Part shown: positions 1-8,154 of the stretch, in pieces
Position numbering within the stretch: the stretch's first letter is position 1
Layout of the letters: each line of letters begins with the position of its first letter
From: Spirulina sp. CCY15215
GTDB lineage: Bacteria; Cyanobacteriota; Cyanobacteriia; Cyanobacteriales; Spirulinaceae
DNA length: 64,000 nucleotides
Assembly: GCF_016888125.1 (NCBI RefSeq)
Contig: NZ_JACSWA010000604.1
Location: 1-64,000 of the forward strand
Direction: 5' to 3'
Position numbers and translations under genes: made by a program
Notes under the pieces: generated by a model
What the model was told of the DNA's origin: nothing
Seen by the model: the letters and a program-made list of their open reading frames with translations, nothing else
Database searches by the model: none

Positions 1-160
1 TGTTTAACTGCTAACGACAGGGCAGGGAACTAGCTTCGCATTCCAAGGTGTCGTGACTAAAATAACGTAGTACGCGGGGTACTTAGTCTGGTCAGAATGG
101 CTTGTTAGATTTCTCTTTCAAGCCTCATGCCTTTAGGCTGAGGTTTCTGACAAGCCTTCA
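1..160 (+). mobile_element. Possible decayed right end of an IS200/IS605-type element
   Basis: Frame 1 opens with CLTANDRAGN then a stop, which resembles the last residues of cyanobacterial TnpB proteins (NACGLTAN...). About 110 bases further on, at 132-152, there is a strong hairpin: CCTCA-GCC, loop, GGC-TGAGG. A hairpin soon after tnpB is the layout of IS200/IS605 right ends. No transposase body is visible because the window starts here. In this family the tnpB 3' end also encodes the guide (omega) RNA scaffold, so this stretch could include its remnant. The TnpB match is short and from memory, so the call is tentative. Confidence 0.3.
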
Positions 161-296
161 ATTCTGGAATTTTGGGGGAGATGCAATAGACAACGCTTGG
201 GCATCGCGGACAGTGAGAGAAACCAATCCGAGGGGCGATCGCGCTTCGGCGGTACTCAATGACCACAAACCTCAGTTTCTCTCGTCAAAAACATAG

Positions 297-322
297 AAAA
301 CTGTTCTTAGCGAACAGTTTTT
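297..322 (+). terminator. Rho-independent terminator-like hairpin
   Basis: AAAACTGTTC, loop TTAGC, GAACAGTTTT form a 10-bp stem that runs into a T tract. Because the arms end in A and T runs it could work on either strand. On the minus strand it lies about 85 bases past the cphB stop codon. Confidence 0.45.
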
Positions 323-350
323 GATTTAGGATTGGGCGGGGAGAAGTAGG

Positions 351-390
351 TAGTTGATAGTTGATAGTTGATAGTTGATAGTTGATAGTT
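351..390. repeat. Heptanucleotide tandem repeat (STRR type)
   Basis: Nearly six perfect copies of TAGTTGA lie just after the cphB stop (minus strand). Tandem heptamers of this kind are known as short tandemly repeated repetitive sequences in cyanobacteria. Related heptamers occur in this window at 12375-12395, 44676-44744 and 45573-45600, always between genes. Confidence 0.85.
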
Positions 391-406
391 AAATTCCCGC
401 GTTTTT

Positions 407-1255
407 TTATTCTCCGGTTAAGGGACGACGTTGATAGATATTGTAGCGATCGCCGTGACTGAGAATGTGGATTCTCAAACCATGTAGGCTCAAGGGGTCC
501 CCCACATCTACGTTCATCTGATTGGTGTGGGAGAGATATTGTGCGTCAATAACGTTCACTGTGCCTTTGCCTAAGACGCGAATCCAACCATCTTGCTCGA
601 ACATAGCACAGGTGTCCTCATCAATCCCAATACCGAGGCGATCGGGGTGAATGGCGATCGCGCTTAATAATCTGGCCATGCGGTTGCGGTTGTGGAAGTG
701 CTGATCGACTATAGTTTCGGGAATAATCCCCAGTCCCATGGCCATGTCAATGAGAGAACGATTGGGAGATTCGCCGCTACCCCCACCGCCGATCATGTGG
801 TGTCCCATTACGGCGGCTCCCGCACTGGTTCCAGCGAGGGTAATTTCGTGTTTTTGGGCGCGATCGCGGATCAGTTCCATCACGGGGGTTTCCGCGAGTA
901 AGGCGCATAAGCGCAACTGATCGCCTCCGGTTAAGAAAATCCCCGTACAGTTCTCTATAAATTCTAGATAGTTCGCATCGCTACCTTGAGCGCGATCGCG
1001 AATATCCAGCAACTCGATCTGCTTGGCTCCCATTTCCTCAAAAATGCGGCGGTAGCGTTCTCCTACGAGTAGGGGTTCTCGAGATGCTGAAGGAACAATG
1101 CCGATTATCGCATCGCTTCCCCCCGAGCGATTAAAGAAGGTGTGCAAAATCTCTCGACCATGCACTTTATCTTCTGCCCCACCAATGACTAGGATAGCGG
1201 TTTTCGTTGGTTTGGGCATCTGGGTTTCCGGACTTCGAGACTCTACTTGCAGCAT
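407..1255 (-). CDS. cphB: Cyanophycinase
   Basis: Peptidase family S51 enzyme that cleaves cyanophycin (multi-Arg-poly-Asp) to beta-Asp-Arg dipeptides in the cytoplasm. The 282-residue product shows the family motifs in order: IGGAEDKVHG near residue 24, LTGGDQLRLC near 108 and GTSAGAAVMGHH around the nucleophile Ser144, then DQHFHNRNR. The ATG at 1255 is preferred to an upstream TTG (1261) because the N-terminal MLQVESRSPETQ stretch resembles other filamentous cyanobacterial CphBs from memory; a shorter start at 1219 is possible. In many cyanobacteria cphA (cyanophycin synthetase) follows directly; here the downstream side holds only a heptamer repeat and a possible IS remnant. Identity is secure. 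Confidence 0.95.
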   Translation of the reverse strand: MLQVESRSPETQMPKPTKTAILVIGGAEDKVHGREILHTFFNRSGGSDAIIGIVPSASREPLLVGERYRRIFEEMGAKQIELLDIRDRAQGSDANYLEFIENCTGIFLTGGDQLRLCALLAETPVMELIRDRAQKHEITLAGTSAGAAVMGHHMIGGGGSGESPNRSLIDMAMGLGIIPETIVDQHFHNRNRMARLLSAIAIHPDRLGIGIDEDTCAMFEQDGWIRVLGKGTVNVIDAQYLSHTNQMNVDVGDPLSLHGLRIHILSHGDRYNIYQRRPLTGE

Positions 1256-1261
1256 AGACAA

Positions 1262-1775
1262 AACAATCGCGATTCTGGCCTAATATAGTTAACCAAAATA
1301 TAGTCAGATATAAACAAGACATGGATTCCATTTCAGAAATCCCCTTCATTTTGGCTTCGAGAGATTTATTCTCCTTGGGTGAACTACGCACCTCCCTATC
1401 CCATGGCCCCTAAAGGCATTTGGGAATGCTTTTGTTCAATTGATGAGGATTTTTTTCGAGTCTGTTATGCTCAACAAAAGGACAAAGCCTGGTTGATTAA
1501 AAGTTACAGCCTTGAAAACATCTACATCTTAATCAATCAATCCTATCTAATTTACCAACTCCTGCTTTTTTGGCTGAGTTGGATAGGTATGATGACAATA
1601 ATCTACCATAAATCACTCTGTTTGACATTTTTAGTTAAACTCTACAATACAATTAAACCTCATCTCGTCACGATCCTTACGCTACCAATTCCCAAATTGC
1701 GATTTTCAATGCGAATTTAGCAACCTATGCTAGAAAGAATCTTGTCAAATTCAAGTTCATCGTTTAGAAACTACC
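1262..1775. other. Intergenic region, no supported gene
   Basis: Between the divergently transcribed cphB and Nudix genes. A 113-codon frame with a GTG start exists at 1379-1720 but has no ribosome-binding site and no recognisable domain. An imperfect inverted repeat (CCTATC...CAACTC against GAGTTGGATAGG) lies near 1542-1588. No tRNA or clear promoter was identified. Confidence 0.5.
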
Positions 1776-2225
1776 ATGACTGTTGAAGTTGCGATCGCCA
1801 TTCTTTATCAAAACGGCAATTTTCTGATGCAGTTGCGGGATAATGTTCCCAATATTGCTGCGCCGGGGTGTTGGGGCTTTTTTGGCGGACACCTCGATCC
1901 TGGAGAGACTCCAGAGATGGCATTAGTACGGGAATTAAAAGAAGAAATTAGTTATGAATTCTCTGGAGAGTTAGTTAAATTCGGTCGCTATCCCAGTGAT
2001 AGAGTGATGCGTCACATTTTTGCAGTTCCTTTGTTAGTTCCTTTGGCAGAGTTGGAACTTAAAGAGGGTTGGGATTTCGCTTTAGTAACTGTAGATGAAA
2101 TCCTTCAAGGGGAACGTTTTTCAAAGATTGCCAATCAAGTTCGCCCCTTGAGTTCCATCCATCGACAGATTCTCCTTGATTATCTACAACATTCTCAGCC
2201 CCTTGAAAATATCACTGATAAGTAA
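1776..2225 (+). CDS. Nudix hydrolase
   Basis: A 149-residue single-domain Nudix protein. The Nudix box GX5EX7REUXEE is complete: Gly38, Glu44, then R52-E53-L54-K55-E56-E57, the Mg-binding glutamates. The closing Gly-U of the consensus is replaced by Ser-Tyr. Family members hydrolyse nucleoside diphosphates linked to another group; the substrate cannot be read from this sequence. The gene starts at an ATG after an A-rich leader and its last 14 bases overlap the convergent gene on the other strand. Confidence 0.88.
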   Translation: MTVEVAIAILYQNGNFLMQLRDNVPNIAAPGCWGFFGGHLDPGETPEMALVRELKEEISYEFSGELVKFGRYPSDRVMRHIFAVPLLVPLAELELKEGWDFALVTVDEILQGERFSKIANQVRPLSSIHRQILLDYLQHSQPLENITDK

Positions 2226-3195
2226 GTTGAAAACGGTGAGTAATTTCCATTAAATCCGCTTCATAGCAACTGGGAAAAGGCGAAAATACCTGTTTTATGG
2301 TTTGTAGATGGTCGATGGCGGAGCGATCGAGAGCCTCGTAACCACTAGATTGAACAACCTTAACATCGCTTACGGTGCCGTCTCTGTGTAGACTATAGGT
2401 GAGTCGAACCGTCCAAATCCCGGTATGAGGGGGTCTGGGAACATCCCAAGTATCGATTAAGGAGGCTTGTAAATTGGCTTTATAAACAGTAACCAAAGAA
2501 GAACAAATACTATCGATATAGGGGGTCGGCTGTTCTAAAATTGGGCTTTGGGCATCCGAGAGGGGAACTTGGAAATCTTGGAATAGGGGGCCGTCTAAAA
2601 TTTGCTGGAACTCCTCTGGGTTTAAGTGTTCCACTGCTCCTATTCTCCCCGTTAAACTGACTGTTAAAACCTCTCCTTTGGCAACCTCAATGGCAGGACT
2701 ATCAGGATCGACAAGATTGGAAACGTCGATGCGACCATCAATAACGACAATCTGGCCTCCCGCTACCTCACCAATTTCTAGGCTGTAAATCGTGCCTCGG
2801 GTAGCTGCAACTATTGAACCTACACATCCTCGCATTGACCCAGAAACGATAATTCGACCCCGTTGAAGTTGCACGCATCGGCTTCCTACCAAAAAAGAGG
2901 TATTGTGTCCGAGACGAATGATAGCATTATTCTCAAAGCGCAATCCCCCTCGGGCTTTTTCAGTGTTAATTAGCTGTCCTCGTTGGGCGATACTACCAAC
3001 ACGAGCTTTTTGATTTTGAATGAAAATGCGATCGCTATCGAGAATTTCGATCACGGTTGCCCGGTTAACTTGCTGTGCTGTTGCAGGGAGTCGAGGTAAG
3101 GCGATCGCGGCGATCGTAACGAAACAAAATAAAGTCGCCACCAGAATTCGCCAAGGACGAAGTTTAAAGACTGTTTTCAATCGTGGAATAAACAT
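2212..3195 (-). CDS. FecR-domain protein with TonB-like C-terminus
   Basis: A 327-residue exported or membrane-anchored protein. Residues about 14-40 form a hydrophobic signal or anchor ending in PATAQQ. Residues about 60-190 look like a FecR domain (FENNAIIRLGHNTSF, then a beta-rich GGQIVVIDGRIDV stretch), and residues about 235-327 resemble a TonB C-terminal domain (GIWTVRLTYSLHRDGTVSDVKVVQSSGYEALD). FecR domains in sigma/anti-sigma systems read signals at the membrane, but no sigma factor or outer-membrane receptor lies nearby, so the role is unknown. The 3' end overlaps the Nudix gene by 14 bases tail to tail, so the two transcripts may interfere. Confidence 0.75.
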   Translation of the reverse strand: MFIPRLKTVFKLRPWRILVATLFCFVTIAAIALPRLPATAQQVNRATVIEILDSDRIFIQNQKARVGSIAQRGQLINTEKARGGLRFENNAIIRLGHNTSFLVGSRCVQLQRGRIIVSGSMRGCVGSIVAATRGTIYSLEIGEVAGGQIVVIDGRIDVSNLVDPDSPAIEVAKGEVLTVSLTGRIGAVEHLNPEEFQQILDGPLFQDFQVPLSDAQSPILEQPTPYIDSICSSLVTVYKANLQASLIDTWDVPRPPHTGIWTVRLTYSLHRDGTVSDVKVVQSSGYEALDRSAIDHLQTIKQVFSPFPSCYEADLMEITHRFQLTYQ

Positions 3196-3310
3196 AAGCT
3201 GTTTCTTTTTATCCTAGCTTGTGCTTCAGTTCTAAGGTGTAATCTCTTGAGATTACCTAGATTTTACAATTTGCTAAACTTGGACGGCTCTGCCTTGAGG
3301 AAATCATAAT

Positions 3311-3351
3311 CTTAACCTGGGGATTACTCAAACTTTAGATAACTCTAAACA
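3311..3351 (+). promoter_or_regulatory. Candidate Pho box upstream of phoX
   Basis: CTTAACCT at 3311-3318 exactly matches the cyanobacterial PhoB-binding octamer. Weaker octamers follow at an 11-base period: GATTACTC at 3322, CTTTAGAT at 3333 and CTCTAAAC near 3343. Octamers separated by 3 bases are the known Pho-box layout. It sits about 100-130 bases before the phoX start, where an activator site is expected. Confidence 0.45.
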
Positions 3352-3443
3352 AATTGTTCTAGCCTTGAGTGTTGTGTGCTGGATTTTAACAGCATCAAAT
3401 TACGAAAACCAAGAGAACGAACAATTTTCAAACTAAAAAGATA

Positions 3444-5054
3444 ATGGGCATTAAACGTCGTCACTTTTTGTTATTCATGGGAGCAAGTGCTGGGAGTGTT
3501 GCCCTTGGTTCTTTGGCTTCTCCGCGTCAAGGGTTCTCGATGCCATTTTCGGGCGCAGATTCTTCCTTGTTGGCAAATGGTTTAAGTTTTGAACCCGTTA
3601 AACTCCCAATTCCTTTAGAGGTTAATGCGCTAACTCAAACAAAGCAAATTGAGTCTTACAGTACCTATCAAGTTCAAGATGATATTATCTTACCGGAAGG
3701 CTTTACTTATGATGTCATTGCTGCTTGGGGCGATCGCGTTGGAGATTCTCGCTTTGGCTATAACAACGACTATCTTTCCTTTGTGGAAACTGCCCCCAAT
3801 GAAGGCTATTTAACCATTAATTTTGAGTATATTAGCGGGCAAACTTGGATGGCAACCTATCCCGAAGCGATCGGTAAATCTTTGCCTTTTGAGGCAGTTA
3901 AAAGCGCCCTAACCGTTAGTGAAGGCACGATCGATGCTTTTGCACTCTCCAATAGTCCCTTAAAGGCACAAATTCAAGCAATTGCCAAAGAAGCCATGAT
4001 CGATGTAGGAATGGGAGTGATTTCTCTGGGTCGTAACCCCGATGGACAATGGATGCGAACCTATAGCGATCGCGATCGCCGCGTGACAGGAATTTCCGGG
4101 CTAGAAGATGGACGCTATCTTAAATCTACCGGTCCCGCCGTTGCTATCTTTAATAAGCGCAACAAACAAGGCTATGACGATAATTTAGGCAGTAAAATTA
4201 TTGGTACTTTTGGCAACTGTGCCGGAGGAACTAGCCCCTGGGGAACTGTCTTTAGTGCGGAAGAGAACTATCAAGACCTCGTTCCCGAACCCGTGATGGC
4301 GGATGGTTCTTCTTTGCCTCCTGCCGCGAAACCCTTTGGAATTGGGGAAATTGAGGGTCAAGGCAATCCTTTTGGCTTGGCAGGAAATAAGTACGGTTGG
4401 ATGGTGGAACTCGATCCCGCTAACCCCAAAGACTACGGCACAAAACACACTTGGTTAGGTCGCTACCGTCACGAAGCTGTCGGTTTTTTAGTGCGTCCAG
4501 GGAAAAAATTAGCCGTTTATTCGGGCTGCGATCGCCGGGGAGGACATCTCTATAAGTTCGTTTCTCAAGGTACAGTTCGCAATGTCACCGACAAGGCTAA
4601 TTCTCGCCTCCTTGAAGAGGGAATGCTGTATGGGGCGAAATTCAATCCTGACGGGACAGGAAGCTGGGTCCCCTTGACTCCCAGTACCGCGATCGATCCC
4701 ATCCTTCCCAGTACCGTTGGGGGAGGAATGGTCAAGTTTCCCAACCCCGATCGCAATGCGGGGGGTGTTGTGAAAGTGACCAAGGATGCCGAAGCTAAGG
4801 CGATAAAAACGCAATTTCCCACCCTTGGCGACCTCTACCCAGGCACGGAAGCAGAGAAACAGGGTGCCATCCTCATCGACGCACATTATGCCGGAAATGC
4901 CGCAGGAATCACCACTACAGCACGTCCGGAAGATACCATCGTTGCCAAAGATGGAACCCTTTATATTGCCTTCACTTCCGGAACTCCAGGGGGAGATGGC
5001 GGACCCGATACTCGCATCTTTAAGGGTCCTAATGGCGAAGTTCCTTATGATTGA
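3444..5054 (+). CDS. phoX: PhoX-family alkaline phosphatase, truncated 5' part
   Basis: Encodes 536 residues of a PhoX (DUF839) calcium/iron-dependent alkaline phosphatase that releases phosphate from organic esters outside the cytoplasm. Residues 5-9 give a Tat twin-arginine signal (RRHFL) followed by a hydrophobic stretch. Family motifs include NFEYISGQTW, FGNCAGGTSPWGT, FSAEENYQD and RYRHEAVG. The frame stops at 5054 inside a hairpin-rich insert; the true C-terminus continues in frame at 5278-5523. Relative to intact homologues roughly 100 codons between FKGPNGE and FFTEDE are missing, so the insertion came with a deletion. The protein is probably inactive or impaired, although the upstream reading frame is intact. 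A candidate Pho box lies upstream. Confidence 0.85.
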   Translation: MGIKRRHFLLFMGASAGSVALGSLASPRQGFSMPFSGADSSLLANGLSFEPVKLPIPLEVNALTQTKQIESYSTYQVQDDIILPEGFTYDVIAAWGDRVGDSRFGYNNDYLSFVETAPNEGYLTINFEYISGQTWMATYPEAIGKSLPFEAVKSALTVSEGTIDAFALSNSPLKAQIQAIAKEAMIDVGMGVISLGRNPDGQWMRTYSDRDRRVTGISGLEDGRYLKSTGPAVAIFNKRNKQGYDDNLGSKIIGTFGNCAGGTSPWGTVFSAEENYQDLVPEPVMADGSSLPPAAKPFGIGEIEGQGNPFGLAGNKYGWMVELDPANPKDYGTKHTWLGRYRHEAVGFLVRPGKKLAVYSGCDRRGGHLYKFVSQGTVRNVTDKANSRLLEEGMLYGAKFNPDGTGSWVPLTPSTAIDPILPSTVGGGMVKFPNPDRNAGGVVKVTKDAEAKAIKTQFPTLGDLYPGTEAEKQGAILIDAHYAGNAAGITTTARPEDTIVAKDGTLYIAFTSGTPGGDGGPDTRIFKGPNGEVPYD

Positions 5055-5277
5055 CATCTCCCCGCTTTAAAAAGACGGGGATTCTGTGGTTAATCCACCG
5101 CAAGCGGGTTAAAACCGCGCTTGCTCCAAGCCTGTCAACAGACTCCTACATCCCTTGGCTAAAAAAATTAGCTGTGGACTTACATGGAATCATTGTAACA
5201 CAAGACGGGTTAAAACCCGTTGCGTTCGATGTCCATTGATTAAAATCAATGGCTAACCCTCACTCTCTAGCTTTAGG
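5051..5277 (+). mobile_element. Hairpin-rich IS200/IS605-like miniature element in phoX
   Basis: About 227 bases of non-coding sequence interrupt phoX. It begins TTGACATCTCCCCG and contains a row of four hairpins: CCCCG...CGGGG (5059-5079), then three whose loops all contain TTAAAA (arms GCAAGCGG/CCGCGCTTGC, ACGGG/CCCGT and CCATTGA/TCAATGG). The first hairpin and the leading TTGAC recur at 40481-40505 inside potA. The C/G-rich hairpin of this type is characteristic of IS200/IS605 ends, so this is probably a transposase-less derivative. Borders are set by where PhoX coding similarity stops and resumes. Confidence 0.6.
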
Positions 5278-5523
5278 TTTTTCACGGAAGATGAGGAGAC
5301 CTTATTCCTTGCGGTACAACATCCAGGGGAACTTAATGGTATTCGTCAGGGGATGAAGTCGGAAACCCACAAATATGCAATGAAAACGACGGATGGCGAG
5401 GAGTTTGTTCAATCTCGCGAGGTTCCCATCGGGTCAAACTGGCCGGGTCGGAAGGTGAACGATCCCCCTAAACCCGCCGTTGTTGCTGTGCGCCGTTTGT
5501 CCAATCAGTCTATTATCAGATAA
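5278..5523 (+). pseudogene. phoX: PhoX 3' fragment
   Basis: An open frame with no start codon translates to FFTEDEETLFLAVQHPGE..., with REVPIGSNWPG and NDPPKPAVVAVRR before a TAA at 5521. This is the conserved C-terminus of PhoX proteins, separated from the 5' part by the 5051-5277 insert. It carries no start or RBS and is not expected to be translated on its own. Confidence 0.85.
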
Positions 5524-5529
5524 AAGATG

Positions 5530-5572
5530 AGAGAGGAGAGAGGAATTTTTCTCTCTCTCTTTCTTTCTCTTT
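5530..5572 (+). terminator. Terminator-like purine/pyrimidine hairpin after phoX
   Basis: A GAGAGAGGAGAGAGGAA arm faces a TTTCTCTCTCTCTTTC arm with a short T-rich loop, immediately after the phoX stop. The right arm is pyrimidine-rich and supplies the U tract. Confidence 0.4.
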
Positions 5573-5603
5573 TCAAGAGTGTTTTGCGGTTAGTCGTGGT
5601 AAT

Positions 5604-6026
5604 TTACAAACAGCGATCGCGTCCCCAGTTTTGATGTCCTCTCCCTTCCCGGCATTGAACCTGGGAACCTACCCAATCTAATTGCCAATGACTATCATTA
5701 TATTGAAACTCTAAACGGTAGCGAAGACCCCGCAGAGAATCATCAGCTAAACCCACGATGGCGATCGTAACAATAGCAAGTTCCCAAGTTGGGTATTCAA
5801 TCGAAATAGCTTCAGATTTTCTCCCTTCTGATTCTCGCGTATTTTCCTCAAATAAGGCAAGGGCAACCTGGCGAGGATGAGGGCGATCGAATAGCTGTCG
5901 GGAGGAGAGAAACTCTTGCGGATCGAGAGAATTGTATTGACCGCGATCGCTTTCCTGTGCCAACAGACTACAGCCTACAGAAGTCAAGAGAAAACTAGCA
6001 ATAATGAGTCGTTTGAACATAATCAT
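5604..6026 (-). CDS. Putative lipoprotein, unknown function
   Basis: A 140-residue protein with a type II signal peptide: MIMFKR, a hydrophobic core, and lipobox T-S-V-G with Cys19 as the lipidation site. The mature part has no domain I recognise; the second half (LRGLRYRLEFQYNDSHWQLDWVG) suggests a small beta-sheet fold, and its C-terminus carries a pair of cysteines. It is 14 bases downstream of pyrC on the same strand, so the two may be co-transcribed. ATG at 6026 or 6020 could be the start. Confidence 0.6.
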   Translation of the reverse strand: MIMFKRLIIASFLLTSVGCSLLAQESDRGQYNSLDPQEFLSSRQLFDRPHPRQVALALFEENTRESEGRKSEAISIEYPTWELAIVTIAIVGLADDSLRGLRYRLEFQYNDSHWQLDWVGSQVQCREGRGHQNWGRDRCL

Positions 6027-6040
6027 AATAAAACAAGCAA

Positions 6041-7360
6041 CTAGCCAAATTTTAACGCTTTTCCTCGCACTTCTGTATTGATTGTTCCCCGTTCAAAAGC
6101 GACTTGTCCTCCCACAATGGTATATTGCGCCCATCCGGTTAAATTCCAACCTTCAAAGGGATTCCAGCCGCATTTAGAAACAACTTCCTCCCGCAATACA
6201 GGATGATAATTTTCTAAATCCACTAAAACTAAATCCGCATCATAGCCTTCTTTTATTTTACCTTTATTGGGGATTTGATAAGCCTCTGCTGGCTTTGCAG
6301 CCATCCAATTTGCGATTTGTGCATAACTGCATTTTCCTGCCTTCGCTTGGGTTAGCATTACGGCTAAAGATGTTTCAACGCCAGGCATTCCTGAAGGAGA
6401 ATTAGGATAACCCTTGGCTTTTTCTTCTAAAGTATGGGGGGCGTGATCCGTGGCGATACAATCAATCACTCCATCCTTTAATGCTTGCCATAAAATTTCA
6501 TTATCTTTAGCGGTTCGTAAAGGAGGATTCATCTGTGCTAAAGTGCCGATCTTTTCGTAAGCAGTTTCATTTAAAAGCAAATGTTGAGGGGTGACTTCTG
6601 TTGTCACCCAAGCAGGTTTATCTTGGCGCAATAATTCCGCTTCATCTCCCGTTGAAAGGTGGAGGATATGGAGACGACGTTGATATTTTTTCGAGAGTTT
6701 GAGGGCGAGTTGGGTAGCATTGAGGGCGGCTTGTCGATCCTGTATTGTAGAGTGAATTGCTGGCTCAGTAATGCCTTGGAATTGTTGACGGCGATCGCAA
6801 ATTCTCTGCTGATCTTCTGCATGAACAGCAATTAAGCGCGTTCCTTCTGCAAAAATGGGTTCAATCTCTGCTTCTGTGCTGACCAATAAAGCCCCATGTG
6901 CAGATCCCATAAAAATTTTAATCCCACAAGATGGGTTTGCTTCTCGCAGATCCGGTAGATTTTCCGCCGTCGCCCCCATAAAAAAGCCATAATTGACCAA
7001 ACACTTCTGAGATGCCAGCTTTAACTTATCGTCAAGTATTGCCTGAGTGGTGGTTAAAGGGCGCGTATTGGGCATTTCTAGGAAGGAAGTCACTCCACCC
7101 CGCGCACACGCACAAGTCGCCGTAAATAGGTCTTCCTTGTACTCCAAACCTGGTTCGCGAAAATGGACTTGGGGATCGATAACCCCTGGAAACATTGTCA
7201 ATCCTTGCGCGTCAAGGACATCATCTCCAGCTTCCGGCGCGATCGCCTCAGCAATACGGGCAATTTTACCTTGACGGATCTGTACGTCCCCAAGCAAAGA
7301 ATCGCCATTCGGGAGGATAATCTGGGCGTGACGAATTAAGCGATCAGTATCGGAAAACAT
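6041..7360 (-). CDS. pyrC: Dihydroorotase
   Basis: Type I dihydroorotase (amidohydrolase superfamily) that interconverts N-carbamoyl-aspartate and dihydroorotate in pyrimidine synthesis. The 439-residue length fits. Motifs seen: DPQVHFREPG at residues 62-71, MPNTRP, LIAVHAEDQ, LHILHLST and CIATDHAPHT, which supply metal-binding His/Asp residues. The first metal motif reads Q-V-H where most enzymes have H-V-H (Gln64); I recall the same Gln in other cyanobacterial sequences annotated as dihydroorotase, so it is probably a lineage variant and not damage. The ATG at 7360 lies in a short divergent spacer with lepB. Confidence 0.9.
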   Translation of the reverse strand: MFSDTDRLIRHAQIILPNGDSLLGDVQIRQGKIARIAEAIAPEAGDDVLDAQGLTMFPGVIDPQVHFREPGLEYKEDLFTATCACARGGVTSFLEMPNTRPLTTTQAILDDKLKLASQKCLVNYGFFMGATAENLPDLREANPSCGIKIFMGSAHGALLVSTEAEIEPIFAEGTRLIAVHAEDQQRICDRRQQFQGITEPAIHSTIQDRQAALNATQLALKLSKKYQRRLHILHLSTGDEAELLRQDKPAWVTTEVTPQHLLLNETAYEKIGTLAQMNPPLRTAKDNEILWQALKDGVIDCIATDHAPHTLEEKAKGYPNSPSGMPGVETSLAVMLTQAKAGKCSYAQIANWMAAKPAEAYQIPNKGKIKEGYDADLVLVDLENYHPVLREEVVSKCGWNPFEGWNLTGWAQYTIVGGQVAFERGTINTEVRGKALKFG

Positions 7361-7475
7361 GAAGGGTTAAAATTAAACAACCTACAGGCTATGATAGAGA
7401 AATTAACCCCTGAAAATTTTTCTTGTCGCGAAACTCGTAATTTTTTGTTGTAATTCTGTGATTATTGATTAGCTT

Positions 7476-8054
7476 ATGTCTCGTTTACAAAGCACTTCCA
7501 TCGAAGCACTTAAAACCATCGCTCTAAGTGCGGTGCTGGCGATAGGAATTCGTCAATTTGTCGCTGAGGCGCGTTACATTCCTTCAGAGTCGATGTTACC
7601 TACTCTCGAAATCAACGATCGCCTGATGATCGAAAAAATGAGCTATCGGTTTCGCAAGCCCCTGCGCGGCGATATTATTGTCTTTAATCCCACAGATTCC
7701 CTCGAGCGTCAAAAATTTCACGATGCTTTTATTAAGCGGGTAATTGGCTTACCTGGAGAAACTGTCGAGTTAAAAGATAAAAAAGTTTACATTAACGGCA
7801 AATCTTTAGATGAAGATTATATCGCTCGCAAGGATTCTACGGAGGTTAATATCTGTCGTTTCCAACCAGATAAACCTTATTTATCAGAACCTGTTACTAT
7901 TCCGAAAGGGTCTTATTTAGTGTTGGGAGATAATCGCAGTAATAGTTATGATAGCCGTTGCTGGGGCATTGTTCCTTACGAAAAGATTATCGGTCGTGCT
8001 GCGGTACGTTTTTGGCCGCCTGCCCGTATGGGAGGGGTTGAAAAAGACGAGTAA
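7476..8054 (+). CDS. lepB: Signal peptidase I
   Basis: Membrane serine peptidase that removes signal peptides on the outer face of the membrane. The 192-residue protein has one N-terminal membrane helix (about residues 13-30), the nucleophile Ser39 in PSESMLPTL, the general base Lys87 in [11 protein letters not shown], and the box [12 protein letters not shown](C)WG. Length and order of boxes match single-TM cyanobacterial signal peptidases. Confidence 0.95.
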   Translation: MSRLQSTSIEALKTIALSAVLAIGIRQFVAEARYIPSESMLPTLEINDRLMIEKMSYRFRKPLRGDIIVFNPTDSLERQKFHDAFIKRVIGLPGETVELKDKKVYINGKSLDEDYIARKDSTEVNICRFQPDKPYLSEPVTIPKGSYLVLGDNRSNSYDSRCWGIVPYEKIIGRAAVRFWPPARMGGVEKDE

Positions 8055-8079
8055 TTATTTTTTTAGAATTTATTTGTTC

Positions 8080-8116
8080 AAGGGTTAGTAATTTGTTTTA
8101 TTGACCCTTATTTTTT
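8080..8116 (+). terminator. Terminator-like hairpin after lepB
   Basis: AAGGGT and ACCCTT arms separated by an AT-rich loop of 18 bases, followed by ATTTTTT. It lies 26 bases past the lepB stop and before maf. Confidence 0.4.
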
Positions 8117-8154
8117 AAGAAATAGAGAATATTTTTTCATTCAATAATCAAAAT

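Noticed and set aside
1542-1588. Imperfect inverted repeat in the cphB-Nudix gap
   Set aside because: One arm is split by 7 bases and there is no T run; too weak to call a terminator or operator.
1379-1720. 113-residue open frame with GTG start
   Set aside because: No ribosome-binding site, no recognisable domain, and composition like translated non-coding AT-rich DNA.
4509-5057. 182-residue minus-strand frame inside phoX
   Set aside because: Antisense shadow of phoX with no family signal.
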